This document shows, piece after piece, positions 44,401-53,293 of a stretch of 64,000 nt of DNA; the stretch's first letter is position 1, and the number at the start of each line of letters is the position of its first letter. The notes beneath the pieces were generated by a model that had not been told where the DNA came from, ran no database searches, and saw only the letters and a program-made list of their open reading frames with translations. A program made the translations under genes and the position numbers. The stretch is from JAIBJN01 sp963839745 (GTDB lineage Bacteria > Actinomycetota > Thermoleophilia > Gaiellales > Gaiellaceae): assembly GCA_963839745.1 (NCBI GenBank), contig CAWIWC010000001.1, positions 124,001 to 188,000 of the forward strand. The letters are read 5' to 3'.

Positions 44401-44970
44401 TCAGGCGGCGCGGAGCGCCTCGCGGACGCGCTCCGCCGGCGAGAGGTCGGGGTCGGTCTCGGCGAGACGCTTCTCCGCCTCGGCGACCGAGTACCCGAGC
44501 TCGACCAGCGCGTCGCGGGCGACGACGTGGCCGTCGCCGGCCCCGAGGTGCGGCCCCTCGACGGCGGCGAGCGGCGCGATGCGTTCCCGGAGCTCGAGAA
44601 CGACCCGCTGCGCGGTCTTCTTGCCGATGCCCGGGATCGTCTGGAAGAGATCTGCGTCCTCGCGGACGATGGCGCGGCGGAGCTCGCCGGGCGAGTAGCC
44701 CGACACGATCGCGAGCGCGACCTTGGGCCCGACCCCGGAGACCGCGAGGAGCTGCTCGAAGAGCTCGCGCTCCTCGGCGTTCGCGAAGCCGAAGAGCTGC
44801 ATGGCGTCCTCGCGGACGTGGAGGTGCGTCTCGACCACGACCTCGTCCACACCGTCGGCCTTCTGGATCGCCGACGGCGTCGCGAGCAGGCGGTACCCCA
44901 CGCCGTTGACGTCGAGCACCAGGCCCTGGGCGTCGCGCGCGACGGGCTTGCCGCGAAGCCGGGCGATCAT
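44401..44970 (-). CDS. ruvA: Holliday junction DNA helicase subunit RuvA
   Basis: RuvA binds four-way junctions and recruits RuvB. The 189-residue protein has the N-terminal OB fold (MIARLRGKPV, GVGYRLLAT), the helix-hairpin-helix pair (LLAVSGVGPKVALAIVSG and IPGIGKKTAQRVVLELRERI) and the C-terminal RuvB-binding helix domain (ALVELGYSVAEAEKRL). Its start overlaps the ruvC stop by four bases. Confidence 0.96.
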   Translation of the reverse strand: MIARLRGKPVARDAQGLVLDVNGVGYRLLATPSAIQKADGVDEVVVETHLHVREDAMQLFGFANAEERELFEQLLAVSGVGPKVALAIVSGYSPGELRRAIVREDADLFQTIPGIGKKTAQRVVLELRERIAPLAAVEGPHLGAGDGHVVARDALVELGYSVAEAEKRLAETDPDLSPAERVREALRAA

Positions 44971-45464
44971 CCGCGGCCTCCCGCGGCGGCCATGAGCGGC
45001 GGCGCGAGCGCATGGCAGATCGCGACGGCGAGCGCGTCGGCCGCGTGGTGCGGCTTGGGGATCTCGGTCAGGCCGAGCACGGCCCGCACCATGCGCTGCA
45101 TCTGATCCTTCTCGGCGCGCCCGTAGCCGCAGACGGCCTGCTTGACGGTGGCCGGCGGGTACTCAGCGCACCCGACTCCCGCGGCGGCGCAGGCGACGAG
45201 CGCGGCGCCGCGCGCTTGCCCGACGAAGAGCGCGATACGGGCGTCGGCGCCGACGTAGGACTCCTCGAGCGCGACCGCCTCCGGCTCGTGCCGGGCGATG
45301 AGGTCCGCCACTTCGTCGTGGATCCGCTTCAGGCGTAGCGCCGGGGCGTCCCGAGGGGACGTCTCCCACCAGCCGTACTCGACCGCTCGCAGACGGCCGC
45401 CGTTTGCATGGACGATGCCGAATCCGCATGCTGCAGTGCCCGGGTCGATACCGAGGACCTTCAC
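44967..45464 (-). CDS. ruvC: Crossover junction endodeoxyribonuclease RuvC
   Basis: RuvC resolves Holliday junctions. Catalytic acidic residues are visible: Asp7 in LGIDPGTA, Glu in ALEESYVG near residue 67, and the terminal pair in HHAADALAVAICH. The 165-residue length is standard. It begins the ruvC-ruvA-DUF3303-ruvB set. Confidence 0.96.
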   Translation of the reverse strand: MKVLGIDPGTAACGFGIVHANGGRLRAVEYGWWETSPRDAPALRLKRIHDEVADLIARHEPEAVALEESYVGADARIALFVGQARGAALVACAAAGVGCAEYPPATVKQAVCGYGRAEKDQMQRMVRAVLGLTEIPKPHHAADALAVAICHALAPPLMAAAGGRG

Positions 45465-45513
45465 GACTGGAGGTTAGGCGGCGGCCCGGACGTTCCTGCC
45501 CGGCCGGCAGCGC

Positions 45514-45735
45514 TTATGTCAGGAGGTCGACCTTGACGCCCGGGTTGTCCGAGCACCATTCGCGCAGGTGCCCGAAGACCTTCATCCGGGCCTGAGCCTC
45601 GTCCAGCGGAGCGCTGGGCGAGAAGACGCGCACCTCGACGACGTCCGCGCTCTGCGGCTCGCTGGGACAGCCCTGGCTCTGGAGATAGGCGCGGAGGGAC
45701 TGGACGAAGGCCGGATCGCTGACCTCGATCTGCAT
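45514..45735 (-). CDS. Small hypothetical protein between ruvC and yebC
   Basis: A 73-residue protein begins MQIEVSDPAFVQSLRAYLQSQGCPSE and ends HLREWCSDNPGVKVDLLT. Codon bias is strong and the frame is intact. I recognise no domain with confidence. Its location between yebC and ruvC, on the same strand, suggests co-transcription only. Confidence 0.6.
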   Translation of the reverse strand: MQIEVSDPAFVQSLRAYLQSQGCPSEPQSADVVEVRVFSPSAPLDEAQARMKVFGHLREWCSDNPGVKVDLLT

Positions 45736-45786
45736 GCTGGGAATATCGGCAGCGGAGCCGCTCGGCCTGAGGGCAAGCGTTCCTGG

Positions 45787-46542
45787 TCAGGCCGCGACGC
45801 GCTCGAGGATGCCTTCGGGGATGTCGAAGTTCGCGTAGACCGCCTGGATGTCGTCGTTGTCCTCGAGTGCGTCCATGAGGCGGACGAGCTTCTTCGCCGC
45901 TCCCTCGTCCTCGACGGAGACCGTCGTCTTCGGAAGCATCGTCAGGTCGGCCGAGTCGTAGGCGATCCCCGCCTCGTCGAGGGCCGCGCGTACGGCGGCG
46001 AGGTCGTCGGGCGCCGAGATCACCTGGAAGCTCGAGCCGTCGAGCTCGATGTCCTCTGCGCCCCCGTCGGCGGCGACGAGCATCAGCGTCTCCTCGTCCA
46101 CGCCGTCCGCCGGGACGATGAGCACGCCCTTCCGCTCGAAGAGCCACGCGACGGCGCCGCTCGTCCCCAGGTTGCCCTCGTGCTTGGCGAAGACGTGGCG
46201 CACCTCGGCGGCCGTGCGGTTGCGGTTGTCCGTCAGCGCCTCGACGAACACCGCGACCCCTTCCGGCCCGTAGCCCTCGTAGGTCACCGTCTCGAAGACC
46301 TCGCCTTCGGTCGCGGTGCCGGCGCCGCGGGCGACGGCGCGCTCGATGTTGTCCTTCGGCATCGAGGCGTCGCGCGCCTTCTGGATGGCGGTGGCCAGGC
46401 TGGCGTTCCCCTCGGGGTCCGCCCCGCCCTCGCGCGCGGCCACGATGATCGCCCGCGAGAGCTTGGAGAAGAGCTTGCCGCGCTTCGCGTCGGCGGCGCC
46501 CTTCTTGTGCTTGATGCTCGACCACTTGCTATGCCCGGACAT
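45787..46542 (-). CDS. yebC: YebC/PmpR family protein
   Basis: The 251-residue protein starts with the hallmark MSGHSKWSSIKHKKGAADAK and has the three YebC domains (NIERAVARG, EGYGPEGVAVFVEALTDNRNRTAAEVRH, KHEGNLGTSGAVAWLF). The family is described as transcriptional regulators and, more recently, as helping ribosomes translate polyproline stretches. The neighbourhood yebC-ruvC-ruvA-ruvB with pdxT upstream is conserved in actinobacteria. The start overlaps the pdxT 3' end by 14 bp. Confidence 0.95.
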   Translation of the reverse strand: MSGHSKWSSIKHKKGAADAKRGKLFSKLSRAIIVAAREGGADPEGNASLATAIQKARDASMPKDNIERAVARGAGTATEGEVFETVTYEGYGPEGVAVFVEALTDNRNRTAAEVRHVFAKHEGNLGTSGAVAWLFERKGVLIVPADGVDEETLMLVAADGGAEDIELDGSSFQVISAPDDLAAVRAALDEAGIAYDSADLTMLPKTTVSVEDEGAAKKLVRLMDALEDNDDIQAVYANFDIPEGILERVAA

Positions 46543-47095
46543 GTCTCTCCTCCTGCACCAGCTCGAGAAAGCGCTCGTGAATCCGCGTGTCGTCGGTGAG
46601 CTCGGGGTGGAACGACGCCGCGAGGATGCGCCCGTCCCGGACGAGGACAGGCTCGTCGCCGAGCCGGCCCACGACCTCCACGTCGTCTCCGACCTCCGCA
46701 ACGCGCGGGGCGCGGATGAAGACGCCGCGCACCGGCTCGCTCTCGCCTTCGAGATCGACGTCCGCCTCGAAGCTCGCGACCTGGCGGCCGTAGCCGTTGC
46801 GGAGCACGCGGACGTCCAGGAGACCGAGGTGCTCCCGGTCGAACAGGATCATCCCCGCGCAGGTGCCGAACAGCGGCCCCTGGAACCCGGCGACGGGCTC
46901 CTCGAGCTCGTAGACGCGCATGAGGCGGCGGATCGCCGTCGACTCCCCGCCGGGGACGATGAGCCCGTCGAGCCCGTCCAGCTGCCCCGGCTTGCGCACC
47001 TCGACAGGCTCCGCGCCGAGCCGGCGCAGCATGGCCGCGTGCTCGCGGAAGTTGCCCTGAACCGCCAGGACGCCGATGCGCAGAGGCGCTGCCAT
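46529..47095 (-). CDS. pdxT: Pyridoxal 5'-phosphate synthase glutaminase subunit
   Basis: PdxT supplies ammonia from glutamine to PdxS. The 188-residue class I amidotransferase has VPGGES at residues 48-53, the nucleophile Cys79 in GTCAGM, and a His/Glu pair in SFHPEL. I start at the ATG at 47095 (AAPLRIGVLAVQG), which gives the family's usual N-terminus; a longer frame to 47161 is less likely. pdxS lies 107 bp upstream on the same strand. Confidence 0.95.
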   Translation of the reverse strand: MAAPLRIGVLAVQGNFREHAAMLRRLGAEPVEVRKPGQLDGLDGLIVPGGESTAIRRLMRVYELEEPVAGFQGPLFGTCAGMILFDREHLGLLDVRVLRNGYGRQVASFEADVDLEGESEPVRGVFIRAPRVAEVGDDVEVVGRLGDEPVLVRDGRILAASFHPELTDDTRIHERFLELVQEERHVRA

Positions 47096-47202
47096 CTCGC
47101 GTCTAATCGTACCCCCGGGGCCTTCGGCCCCTGGCCCCCGCTTTCGAGCATACGCGTGCAAACGTCACGCGCGGGTGACGCGACAGTGCCGAGTTTCCGC
47201 GG

Positions 47203-48087
47203 CTACCAGCCGCGGGTCTCGAGCAGCTCTTCCGGCGCGAGCGCCGCGGCGTCGAGGCCGCGCATCGGCTCGCCCAGGCCCGTGGAGACGCGGGCGAGGA
47301 TCTCCGGGTCGGAGAAGTGCGTCGTCGCCTCGACGATCGCCTTCGCGCGCGGCATCGGGTCGGCCGACTTGAAGATCCCGGAGCCCACGAAGACGCCGTC
47401 GGCGCCGAGCTGCATGCAGAGCGCGGCGTCGGCCGGAGTGGCGATCCCGCCCGCGGTGAACGTCACCACCGGCAGGCGGCCGTTCTCCGCCACCCAGCGC
47501 ACGAGCTCGACCGGCGCCTGCAGCTCCTTCGCCTCGGTGTAGAGCTCGTCCGCAGAGAGCGTCTGGAGCCGGCGGATGTCGCCGAAGACTGCGCGCATAT
47601 GGCGCACCGCGTTCACGATGTCGCCGGTGCCGGCCTCGCCCTTCGTGCGGATCATGGCCGCGCCCTCGCTCAGGCGCCTGAGCGCCTCGCCGAGGTTCCG
47701 GCAGCCGCACACGAAGGGGACGCGGAAGGCCCACTTGTCGATGTGATGGCGCTCGTCGGCGGGCGTGAGAACCTCGCTCTCGTCGATGTAGTCGACTTCG
47801 AGCGCCTCGAGCACCTGCGCCTCGACGAAGTGGCCGATCCGTGCCTTGGCCATGACCGGGATGGTCACGGCCTCCTGGATCTCCCTGATCTTCGTCGGGT
47901 CGGCCATGCGCGCGACTCCGCCCTCGGCGCGGATGTCTGCGGGCACGCGCTCGAGCGCCATGACGGCGACCGCGCCGGCTTCCTCGGCGATCGACGCCTG
48001 CTCGGCGGTCGTCACGTCCATGATCACGCCGCCCTTGAGCATCTCGGCGAGACCGCTCTTGACGCGCATGGTTCCGAGCTCGGTCAT
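47203..48087 (-). CDS. pdxS: Pyridoxal 5'-phosphate synthase lyase subunit
   Basis: PdxS builds PLP from ribose 5-phosphate, glyceraldehyde 3-phosphate and ammonia. The 294-residue TIM barrel is highly conserved: GGVIMDVTTAEQASIAEEAGAVAVMALER, VMAKARIGHFVEAQ, IDESEVLTPAD, and the C-terminal FVGSGIFKSADP. It forms the PLP synthase with pdxT downstream. The intact frame and motif density make this one of the most certain calls. Confidence 0.97.
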   Translation of the reverse strand: MTELGTMRVKSGLAEMLKGGVIMDVTTAEQASIAEEAGAVAVMALERVPADIRAEGGVARMADPTKIREIQEAVTIPVMAKARIGHFVEAQVLEALEVDYIDESEVLTPADERHHIDKWAFRVPFVCGCRNLGEALRRLSEGAAMIRTKGEAGTGDIVNAVRHMRAVFGDIRRLQTLSADELYTEAKELQAPVELVRWVAENGRLPVVTFTAGGIATPADAALCMQLGADGVFVGSGIFKSADPMPRAKAIVEATTHFSDPEILARVSTGLGEPMRGLDAAALAPEELLETRGW

Positions 48088-48102
48088 CGCGGCAAAGTCT
48101 AT

Positions 48103-49920
48103 CTACGGGAGCAAGAGCTCAAGGGCCGCGTCCGGCTCCTTGAACGGCGGGATCACGTAGATCCCGGCCGCGCGCGAGCGCGATCCCTCGACGAGCTCCC
48201 GCGCCAGCTCGAACCCGACGGCCCGTGCGCCGGCGCCCGCGTCGGCGAGCCGCTGCTGGATCGCCTCGGGGATCGTGATGCCCGGCACCTCGTTGTGGAT
48301 CCGAAACGCCAACTGGTAGCTCGTCAGCGGCCAGACGCCCACCAGGAACGGAATCGGCGGGTCGCCGATCACGTCGAGGAAGCGGTCGAGGTACTCCAGG
48401 TCGAAGAGCGCCTGCGTCATCGCGAAGCGCGCGCCGGCGTCGACCTTCTGGCGGAAGCGCTCCACCTCGAGGTCGAGATCGTCCGCGGACGGGTTGACGG
48501 CCACGCCCACGTAGAAGGACGTCGGGGCGTCGATCGCCTTGCCGGTGAAGTCCTCGCCGCGGTTGAGGTGGGAGACCAGCGTCGTGAGGCCGATCGCGTC
48601 CACGTCGTAGACGCCGCTCGACCCCGGGTAGTCCCCGACGTGAGGCGGGTCGCCGGTGACGGAGAGGATGTTGCGGACGCCCTCCGCATGTGCACCGAGG
48701 AGCTGCGACTGCAGGCCCATCACGGACGAGTCGCGCGGCGTCACGTGCGGGATCGTCTCGAGCCCGACCGTCCGCTCGATCGCGACTGCGGCCATGAGGG
48801 CCGAGAGGCGCGCCCGCGCCATGGGGTTGTCGTTCAGGTCGACGACGTGGACGGCGCCCGAGGCCTGGAGCCGCGCGGAGACGCCGAGCATCGACTCCAT
48901 GTTCGTCCCCTTCGGCGGGTCGAGCTCGACCGAGACGACCCATTCGCCGGCTTCGAGCCGGGTCTGGAGCCGCGTCTGCGTCGCCGCCGGCACCGCCGTC
49001 GCGACGACGTCCCGCTCGATGACGTGCAGGGCGACGCGCGGCTCGCGGCCTTCCTCGAGCGCGGCGCGAATCGCGCTGATCTGCGCCGGCGAGGTGCCGC
49101 AGCAGCCGCCGACGATGCCGGCGCCGAGGCTCCGCGCCTGCGCCGCGAACTCGGCGAAGTAGTCGGGGGTCGCGTTCGGGTAGACGAGCCGGCCTCCCGA
49201 GCGCGCCGGGAGACCCACGTTGGGCTGGGCGGTGAGCGGGATCCCGTTCGCGGTCTCGCTCATCTCGGCGAGCGCAGCGAGCGCCGCCTGGGGGCCGAGC
49301 CCGCAGTTCGCGCCGATCGCGACCACGCCGAGTCCCGTCAGCCGGGCGACCGCGTCGTGCGCGTGCACGCCGGCGAGCGTCTGCGCGTCCTCGTCGAAGG
49401 TGAGCTGGGCGACGATCGGCAGCGACGACACGTCCTGAACGGCCCTGATCGCCGTCTCGAGCTCGTCCAGGTCGTAGAACGTCTCCACGAGAAACAGGTC
49501 CACCCCGCGCCCTTCCAGCAGCCGCGCCTGCTCGTGGAAGACCGCGAACGCATCCTCGGCGCCGGTCGTGTGCTCGAGGTCGCCGAGCGGGCCGATCGAG
49601 CCCCCGATCAGCACAGGGGCGCCGGAGACTTCCCGCGCCTCGCGCGCGAGCTTGACCCCCCGCTCCACGATCTGCTCCAGCTGGTCGTCGAGGAACAGCG
49701 CCGAGAGCTTGCGCCGGTTGGCGCCGAAGGTGTTGGTCTCGATCAGCTCGGCGCCGGCGCGGATGAACCCGGTGTGCACGGCGATCACCGACTCGGGCGA
49801 CTTGAGGTTCGCCTCCTCGGGGCACCGCAGCCGCGAGACGAGCGTCGTCAGGAGCGCGCCGGTGCCGCCGTCGGCGACCACGACTCGGTTCTCCGCCAGG
49901 CGTTCGAGGAACCTGCTCAC
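48103..49920 (-). CDS. Bifunctional homocysteine S-methyltransferase / 5,10-methylenetetrahydrofolate reductase
   Basis: Residues 1-290 are a homocysteine methyltransferase: DGGTGALL near 17-24, and zinc ligands Cys206 (GANCG) and Cys273-Cys274 (GGCCGT). Residues about 315-605 are a MetF-type TIM barrel (VSVELDPPKG, NDNPMARARLSALMAAVAIE, ILSVTGDPP, RFAMTQALFDLEYL). This fusion resembles Bacillus YitJ. It couples methylene-THF reduction to methionine formation. The gene ends 15 bp before pdxS. Confidence 0.93.
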   Translation of the reverse strand: MSRFLERLAENRVVVADGGTGALLTTLVSRLRCPEEANLKSPESVIAVHTGFIRAGAELIETNTFGANRRKLSALFLDDQLEQIVERGVKLAREAREVSGAPVLIGGSIGPLGDLEHTTGAEDAFAVFHEQARLLEGRGVDLFLVETFYDLDELETAIRAVQDVSSLPIVAQLTFDEDAQTLAGVHAHDAVARLTGLGVVAIGANCGLGPQAALAALAEMSETANGIPLTAQPNVGLPARSGGRLVYPNATPDYFAEFAAQARSLGAGIVGGCCGTSPAQISAIRAALEEGREPRVALHVIERDVVATAVPAATQTRLQTRLEAGEWVVSVELDPPKGTNMESMLGVSARLQASGAVHVVDLNDNPMARARLSALMAAVAIERTVGLETIPHVTPRDSSVMGLQSQLLGAHAEGVRNILSVTGDPPHVGDYPGSSGVYDVDAIGLTTLVSHLNRGEDFTGKAIDAPTSFYVGVAVNPSADDLDLEVERFRQKVDAGARFAMTQALFDLEYLDRFLDVIGDPPIPFLVGVWPLTSYQLAFRIHNEVPGITIPEAIQQRLADAGAGARAVGFELARELVEGSRSRAAGIYVIPPFKEPDAALELLLP

Positions 49921-49986
49921 GAGTTGAGAGTACCGGTGCAGTCGCCCCGCGGAATGGCGTCCCGTAGCGCCGGATCGGGAGGGGCC

Positions 49987-50439
49987 TCAGACCAACCAGC
50001 GGCCGTCCCGCATCAGCTCGCGGTCGGGCAGCTCGTTCACCTCGCGCCAGGCCTGGATACGGCGCGGGGAGATGCGGAACCAGCGGTAGGGCGTGGCCAG
50101 CGCACGCGGGTCGAAGCCGGAGCGCGCGGCGAACCGGTCACCACGCTGCTGTGGCAGCGCGTCGATCTCGAGGACCTCGACGTCGCCCTCGATCATGGAC
50201 ACGTCGCGGGTGTGGCCCAGCGCCAGGCGAGCGGTTCGGGTGGCGGCGAGGTTCCTGCCGGTCCGGCTGTCCGTCGGCGTGGCGACCAGCAGCGCCTCGC
50301 CGTCCCAGTCGAAGGACAGCGGCACCAGATACGGCGCACCGTCTGCCGAGGCACTGGCCACCCAGACATCGACGTCGTGGGTGAGCCGATGCTCGGTGTC
50401 ACGACGACGCTCAGCGCCGGGGCGCGGGTCGGCGCTCAC
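49987..50439 (-). CDS. PPOX-class (pyridoxamine 5'-phosphate oxidase-like) FMN/F420-binding protein
   Basis: The 150-residue split-barrel protein contains VDVWVASASADGAPYLVPLSFDWDGEALLVAT, TGRNLAATRTARLALG and an RWF..SPRRIQAWREVNE C-terminus typical of the PPOX superfamily. The cofactor (FMN or F420) and substrate are not decided. Start is GTG, overlapping the stop of an upstream VOC remnant in a GTGA arrangement. Codon choice looks somewhat unlike the flanking core genes. Confidence 0.82.
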   Translation of the reverse strand: MSADPRPGAERRRDTEHRLTHDVDVWVASASADGAPYLVPLSFDWDGEALLVATPTDSRTGRNLAATRTARLALGHTRDVSMIEGDVEVLEIDALPQQRGDRFAARSGFDPRALATPYRWFRISPRRIQAWREVNELPDRELMRDGRWLV

Positions 50440-50531
50440 CTGTCCTGGAGCAGCCCGAGCACGTTGCCGTCGGGGTCGGTGATGGTGGCAGTGGTGAGCT
50501 CCACGGCGGTCAGGCTAGCTGGGGCCGGCAT
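50436..50531 (-). pseudogene. Remnant of a VOC/glyoxalase gene (C-terminus only)
   Basis: A 31-codon open frame ends TITDPDGNVLGLLQDR, the typical C-terminal strand of VOC proteins. Nothing upstream encodes the rest of the domain. The stop overlaps the PPOX start (GTGA), as if the two genes had once been translationally coupled and the first was later truncated. Confidence 0.5.
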
Positions 50532-50631
50532 GCCGGCGCGCCCGCGGCGGCGCGATCGAGGTCGAGTGGGCCCGCCTGGATAGATACCCCCTCGTCGTTA
50601 ATCGGCGCGCCTCCCGGCGAACGCCGAGGCG

Positions 50632-52146
50632 TCACCAGGTCGTGGGCTTGCTCGGCGTGTGCACCCACACGTCGAAGAACGTGGTCAGGTCCTGGCCGGA
50701 GACCTCCTCGAAGACCGCTTCGAAGTCGTCGGTGGTGGCGGTCGAGTCGTCGTAGCGCGTGAGCCACTCCTGGCTGGCCGCGAAGAACGTCTCGTCGCCG
50801 ACCTTGACCCGGAGAGCGTGCAGCGTCGCCGCGCCCCGGTCGTAGACCGCGCCATGGAAGAGGCCGAACGGGCCCGGGGCCGCGATGGCCAGGTCCCAGA
50901 ACGGGTCGTCAGCTGGGATCTCCATGACGGCGTCGAAGCTCGCCTGGGCCGTGTCGCCGCCTCTGTCCTCGCTCCACAACCACTCGACGTAGGTGGCCCA
51001 GCCCTCGTTGAGCCAGATGTCCGCCCACCGCTCCGGACTCACGGCGTTGCCGAACCACTGGTGCGCGAGCTCGTGGGCGACTGTGCTCTCCCGTGCCACC
51101 CGTGAGTACACGGGCCGGGTCTGCGTCTCGAGCGCGTAGCCGACGGTGTCGTCATCGACGATCGCGCCGGCGGAGTTGAACGGGTACGGCACGAACGTCT
51201 CCTCGAAGAAGGCGATCATCTCCGCCTGCAGCTCGAGGCTCGCCTCGGTGGCGGCCGCGTTGGCGGGCGTGAGGTTGTCGTCGACCGCATCGATGATCGG
51301 CAGCCCGCCGGCCGTCTCGGAGAAGCGCAGGTCGTAGTCACCGACCGAGGCGGTGGTGAGATAGCTGGCCTGCGGGTCGGGGGCGTCCCAAAACCAGGTC
51401 GTCCACCCGCCCTCGGTGACGGGGTCGTGTGCGGGCAGCCCGTTGGCGACCGCGACCTTGCCCTCGGGCACGGTGATCTCGAAACCGTAGGTCGCCTTGT
51501 CCGTCTGGTGGTCGCTGACCGGGTACCAGGTCATCGAGCCCTCGGGCTCGTTCACCACCATGGCGCCGTCCCGCATGGTCACCCAGCCGTAGAGGGCGCC
51601 CTCGATGTCTTCCGGCCGGGTGGTCGCACCGCCGTAGGTGACGACGACGCGCGCCGTCTGTCCCTGCTTGATCTTGGGTCGGGGCTGGATCGTGAGCTCC
51701 CAGATGCGGGCCGCGTCGTCCTGCACCTGCCAGTAGGCCGCGCCCTCGACCTCGGCCCCGGCAGCGGGCGGCGCCACCTCGCTGGCCGGCTTCCCGTTGA
51801 CGGTGATCGCCTGCACGTCCAGGCCACGCAAATCGAGGTTGAATCGGTCCAGGCCATGCTTGGCCACCAGGTCGATCGTCGCCACACCGCTCAGCTGGCC
51901 GACAAGCGGCGCCGGGGCGGGCGCCGGCGGCGTGTAGGTGAGGTCGAGGTCGTAGTGCCGGACGTCGTAGCCACCGTTGCCGGCGAATGGGAAGTAGGGG
52001 TCGCCCGCACCAGGGGCCCCGGCCGTGTACGTCGGCCCCAGGGGACCGCTCTGGGCGGTCGTCGGACCGGCCGACAGGGCGAGCGCCCCCGTCCCCACCA
52101 GCACTGCTGCCAACGCTCCGGACACCTGCCGGCGAACACGCACCAC
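50632..52146 (-). CDS. Secreted M1 family zinc metallopeptidase
   Basis: A signal peptide (about residues 1-32) precedes the M1 aminopeptidase fold. The zinc site is HELAHQWFG (His358, Glu359, His362) with Glu381 in NEGWATYVEW. The usual GAMEN exopeptidase motif reads GYALET, as in other actinobacterial secreted M1 proteins. At 504 residues it lacks the C-terminal ERAP domain. It likely cleaves extracellular peptides. It lies with the PPOX gene and a gene remnant next to tRNA-Met, possibly an acquired segment. Confidence 0.9.
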   Translation of the reverse strand: MVRVRRQVSGALAAVLVGTGALALSAGPTTAQSGPLGPTYTAGAPGAGDPYFPFAGNGGYDVRHYDLDLTYTPPAPAPAPLVGQLSGVATIDLVAKHGLDRFNLDLRGLDVQAITVNGKPASEVAPPAAGAEVEGAAYWQVQDDAARIWELTIQPRPKIKQGQTARVVVTYGGATTRPEDIEGALYGWVTMRDGAMVVNEPEGSMTWYPVSDHQTDKATYGFEITVPEGKVAVANGLPAHDPVTEGGWTTWFWDAPDPQASYLTTASVGDYDLRFSETAGGLPIIDAVDDNLTPANAAATEASLELQAEMIAFFEETFVPYPFNSAGAIVDDDTVGYALETQTRPVYSRVARESTVAHELAHQWFGNAVSPERWADIWLNEGWATYVEWLWSEDRGGDTAQASFDAVMEIPADDPFWDLAIAAPGPFGLFHGAVYDRGAATLHALRVKVGDETFFAASQEWLTRYDDSTATTDDFEAVFEEVSGQDLTTFFDVWVHTPSKPTTW

Positions 52147-52422
52147 GATCTCCTCCTCCCTCGGGTGCGGGTACTGTAGACGGCCGGCGTGGTGTGCGCA
52201 TCGCGCCCTCGACCTCGGCGAAGCGGGCGGCGAGGCCCGGCTCAGGTCTCCCGTCCCTCAGGGCTCAGGCTCGTCCAGTCCACCTCCGAAGCCAGCGGCG
52301 CATTACCGCCGCCGCCACCGCGGAGGGTTCGCGTAGTCTCGTGTGGCCCCCTCAGTGGCCCCCTCCCCGCTCCGCGAGTCACCCGGTCGGCGGAAGCATC
52401 CGCTTTCCAGGTGCTTCGCGAA

Positions 52423-52496
<74 letters not shown>

Positions 52497-52634
52497 GCGC
52501 GCTCGTCTCCGAGCTTAGCTCCGCTCCGACCCGCGCGGTCTGCTCCCCGCGCCGGGGCGCGGATGGTAAGAATAGGCCCGCATGTCCCGGATGAACGAGC
52601 CGTCTGCGGGCCATACGCGGAAGAGGGCCGACGC

Positions 52635-53088
52635 ATGAAGGTCTTCCAGGCCGAGCGGAGCCTGCGTACGAGCGGCGGCCTCGAGATCCGCGACATCACG
52701 GAGGACGTGCGGGACGCCGTCGCTCGAGAGCGGCGTCACCGACGGGATCGCGTGCGTGTATTCCCCGCACACGACCTGCATGGTGCGCGTGAACGAGTTC
52801 GAGACTGGCTTCCTGGAGGACTTCATCCGCATGCTGCGCCGCCTCGTGCCGAGCGAGAAGTACTACGCGCACGACGACTGGGACCGGCGGACGGAGAACA
52901 TCTGTCCCGAGGACATGGAGTTCGGCAACGGGCACTCGCACTGCATGGCGATGCTGCTCGGCCCCGCCGGCGAGTCGATCCCGGTGCAGGACGGCGAGCT
53001 CTGCCTGGGCACGTGGCAGCGCGTCCTCTTCATCGAGCTCGACCGCTCCCGAGACCGCCGCTGGCTCGTCCAGGTCGTCGGGGAGTAG
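52635..53088 (+). CDS. YjbQ/UPF0047 family protein (one-base frameshift)
   Basis: The start MKVFQAERSLRTSGGLEIRDITEDVRDAV matches the UPF0047 N-terminus. The frame then breaks near 52718-52732. The remainder resumes one base off as ESGVTDGIACVYSPHTTCMVRVNE and continues through EDMEFGNGHSHCMAMLLG and LGTWQRVLFIELDRSRDR to the stop. Length is 3n+1. Members can substitute for thiamine phosphate synthase at low level; the main function is unsettled. Confidence 0.85.
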
Positions 53089-53107
53089 CGAGAACCTCCC
53101 TGGAAAC

Positions 53108-53140
53108 GGAAAACGGGGCCGCCGCAGACCCCGTTTCCTT
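53108..53140 (+). terminator. Terminator hairpin after the YjbQ gene
   Basis: GGAAAACGGGG and CCCCGTTTCC pair with one bulged A around a 10-base loop, followed by TTGTGTGG. It lies 20 bp after the YjbQ stop. Confidence 0.7.
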
Positions 53141-53293
53141 GTGTGGAAATCTCTGCCCGGATTGCCCCCGCCGCATCGGGGCCCCAGGGGATTTCCTCTA
53201 TGCCCATGAGTTTCGGCCCTACGACCGGCGCCGTCCCCCCTCTGAGGGAGTTGACTGCCTCACCCTTCCGGGGTTGACCACCACGGTTCACTA

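Noticed and set aside
44401..45513. SOS operator upstream of ruvC/ruvA
   Set aside because: No CGAAC-N4-GTTCG-like palindrome was found in the gaps before these genes.
49921..49986. SAM or cobalamin riboswitch before the methionine synthase/MTHFR fusion
   Set aside because: The 66-bp gap is too short and shows no conserved riboswitch core.
47317..50583. A 1088-codon open frame on the plus strand, and other very long antisense frames (for example 5830-8745 and 33561-36392)
   Set aside because: They are opposite to clearly conserved genes and have Arg/Glu/Val-rich mirror composition, as expected in high-GC DNA where antisense frames rarely meet stops.
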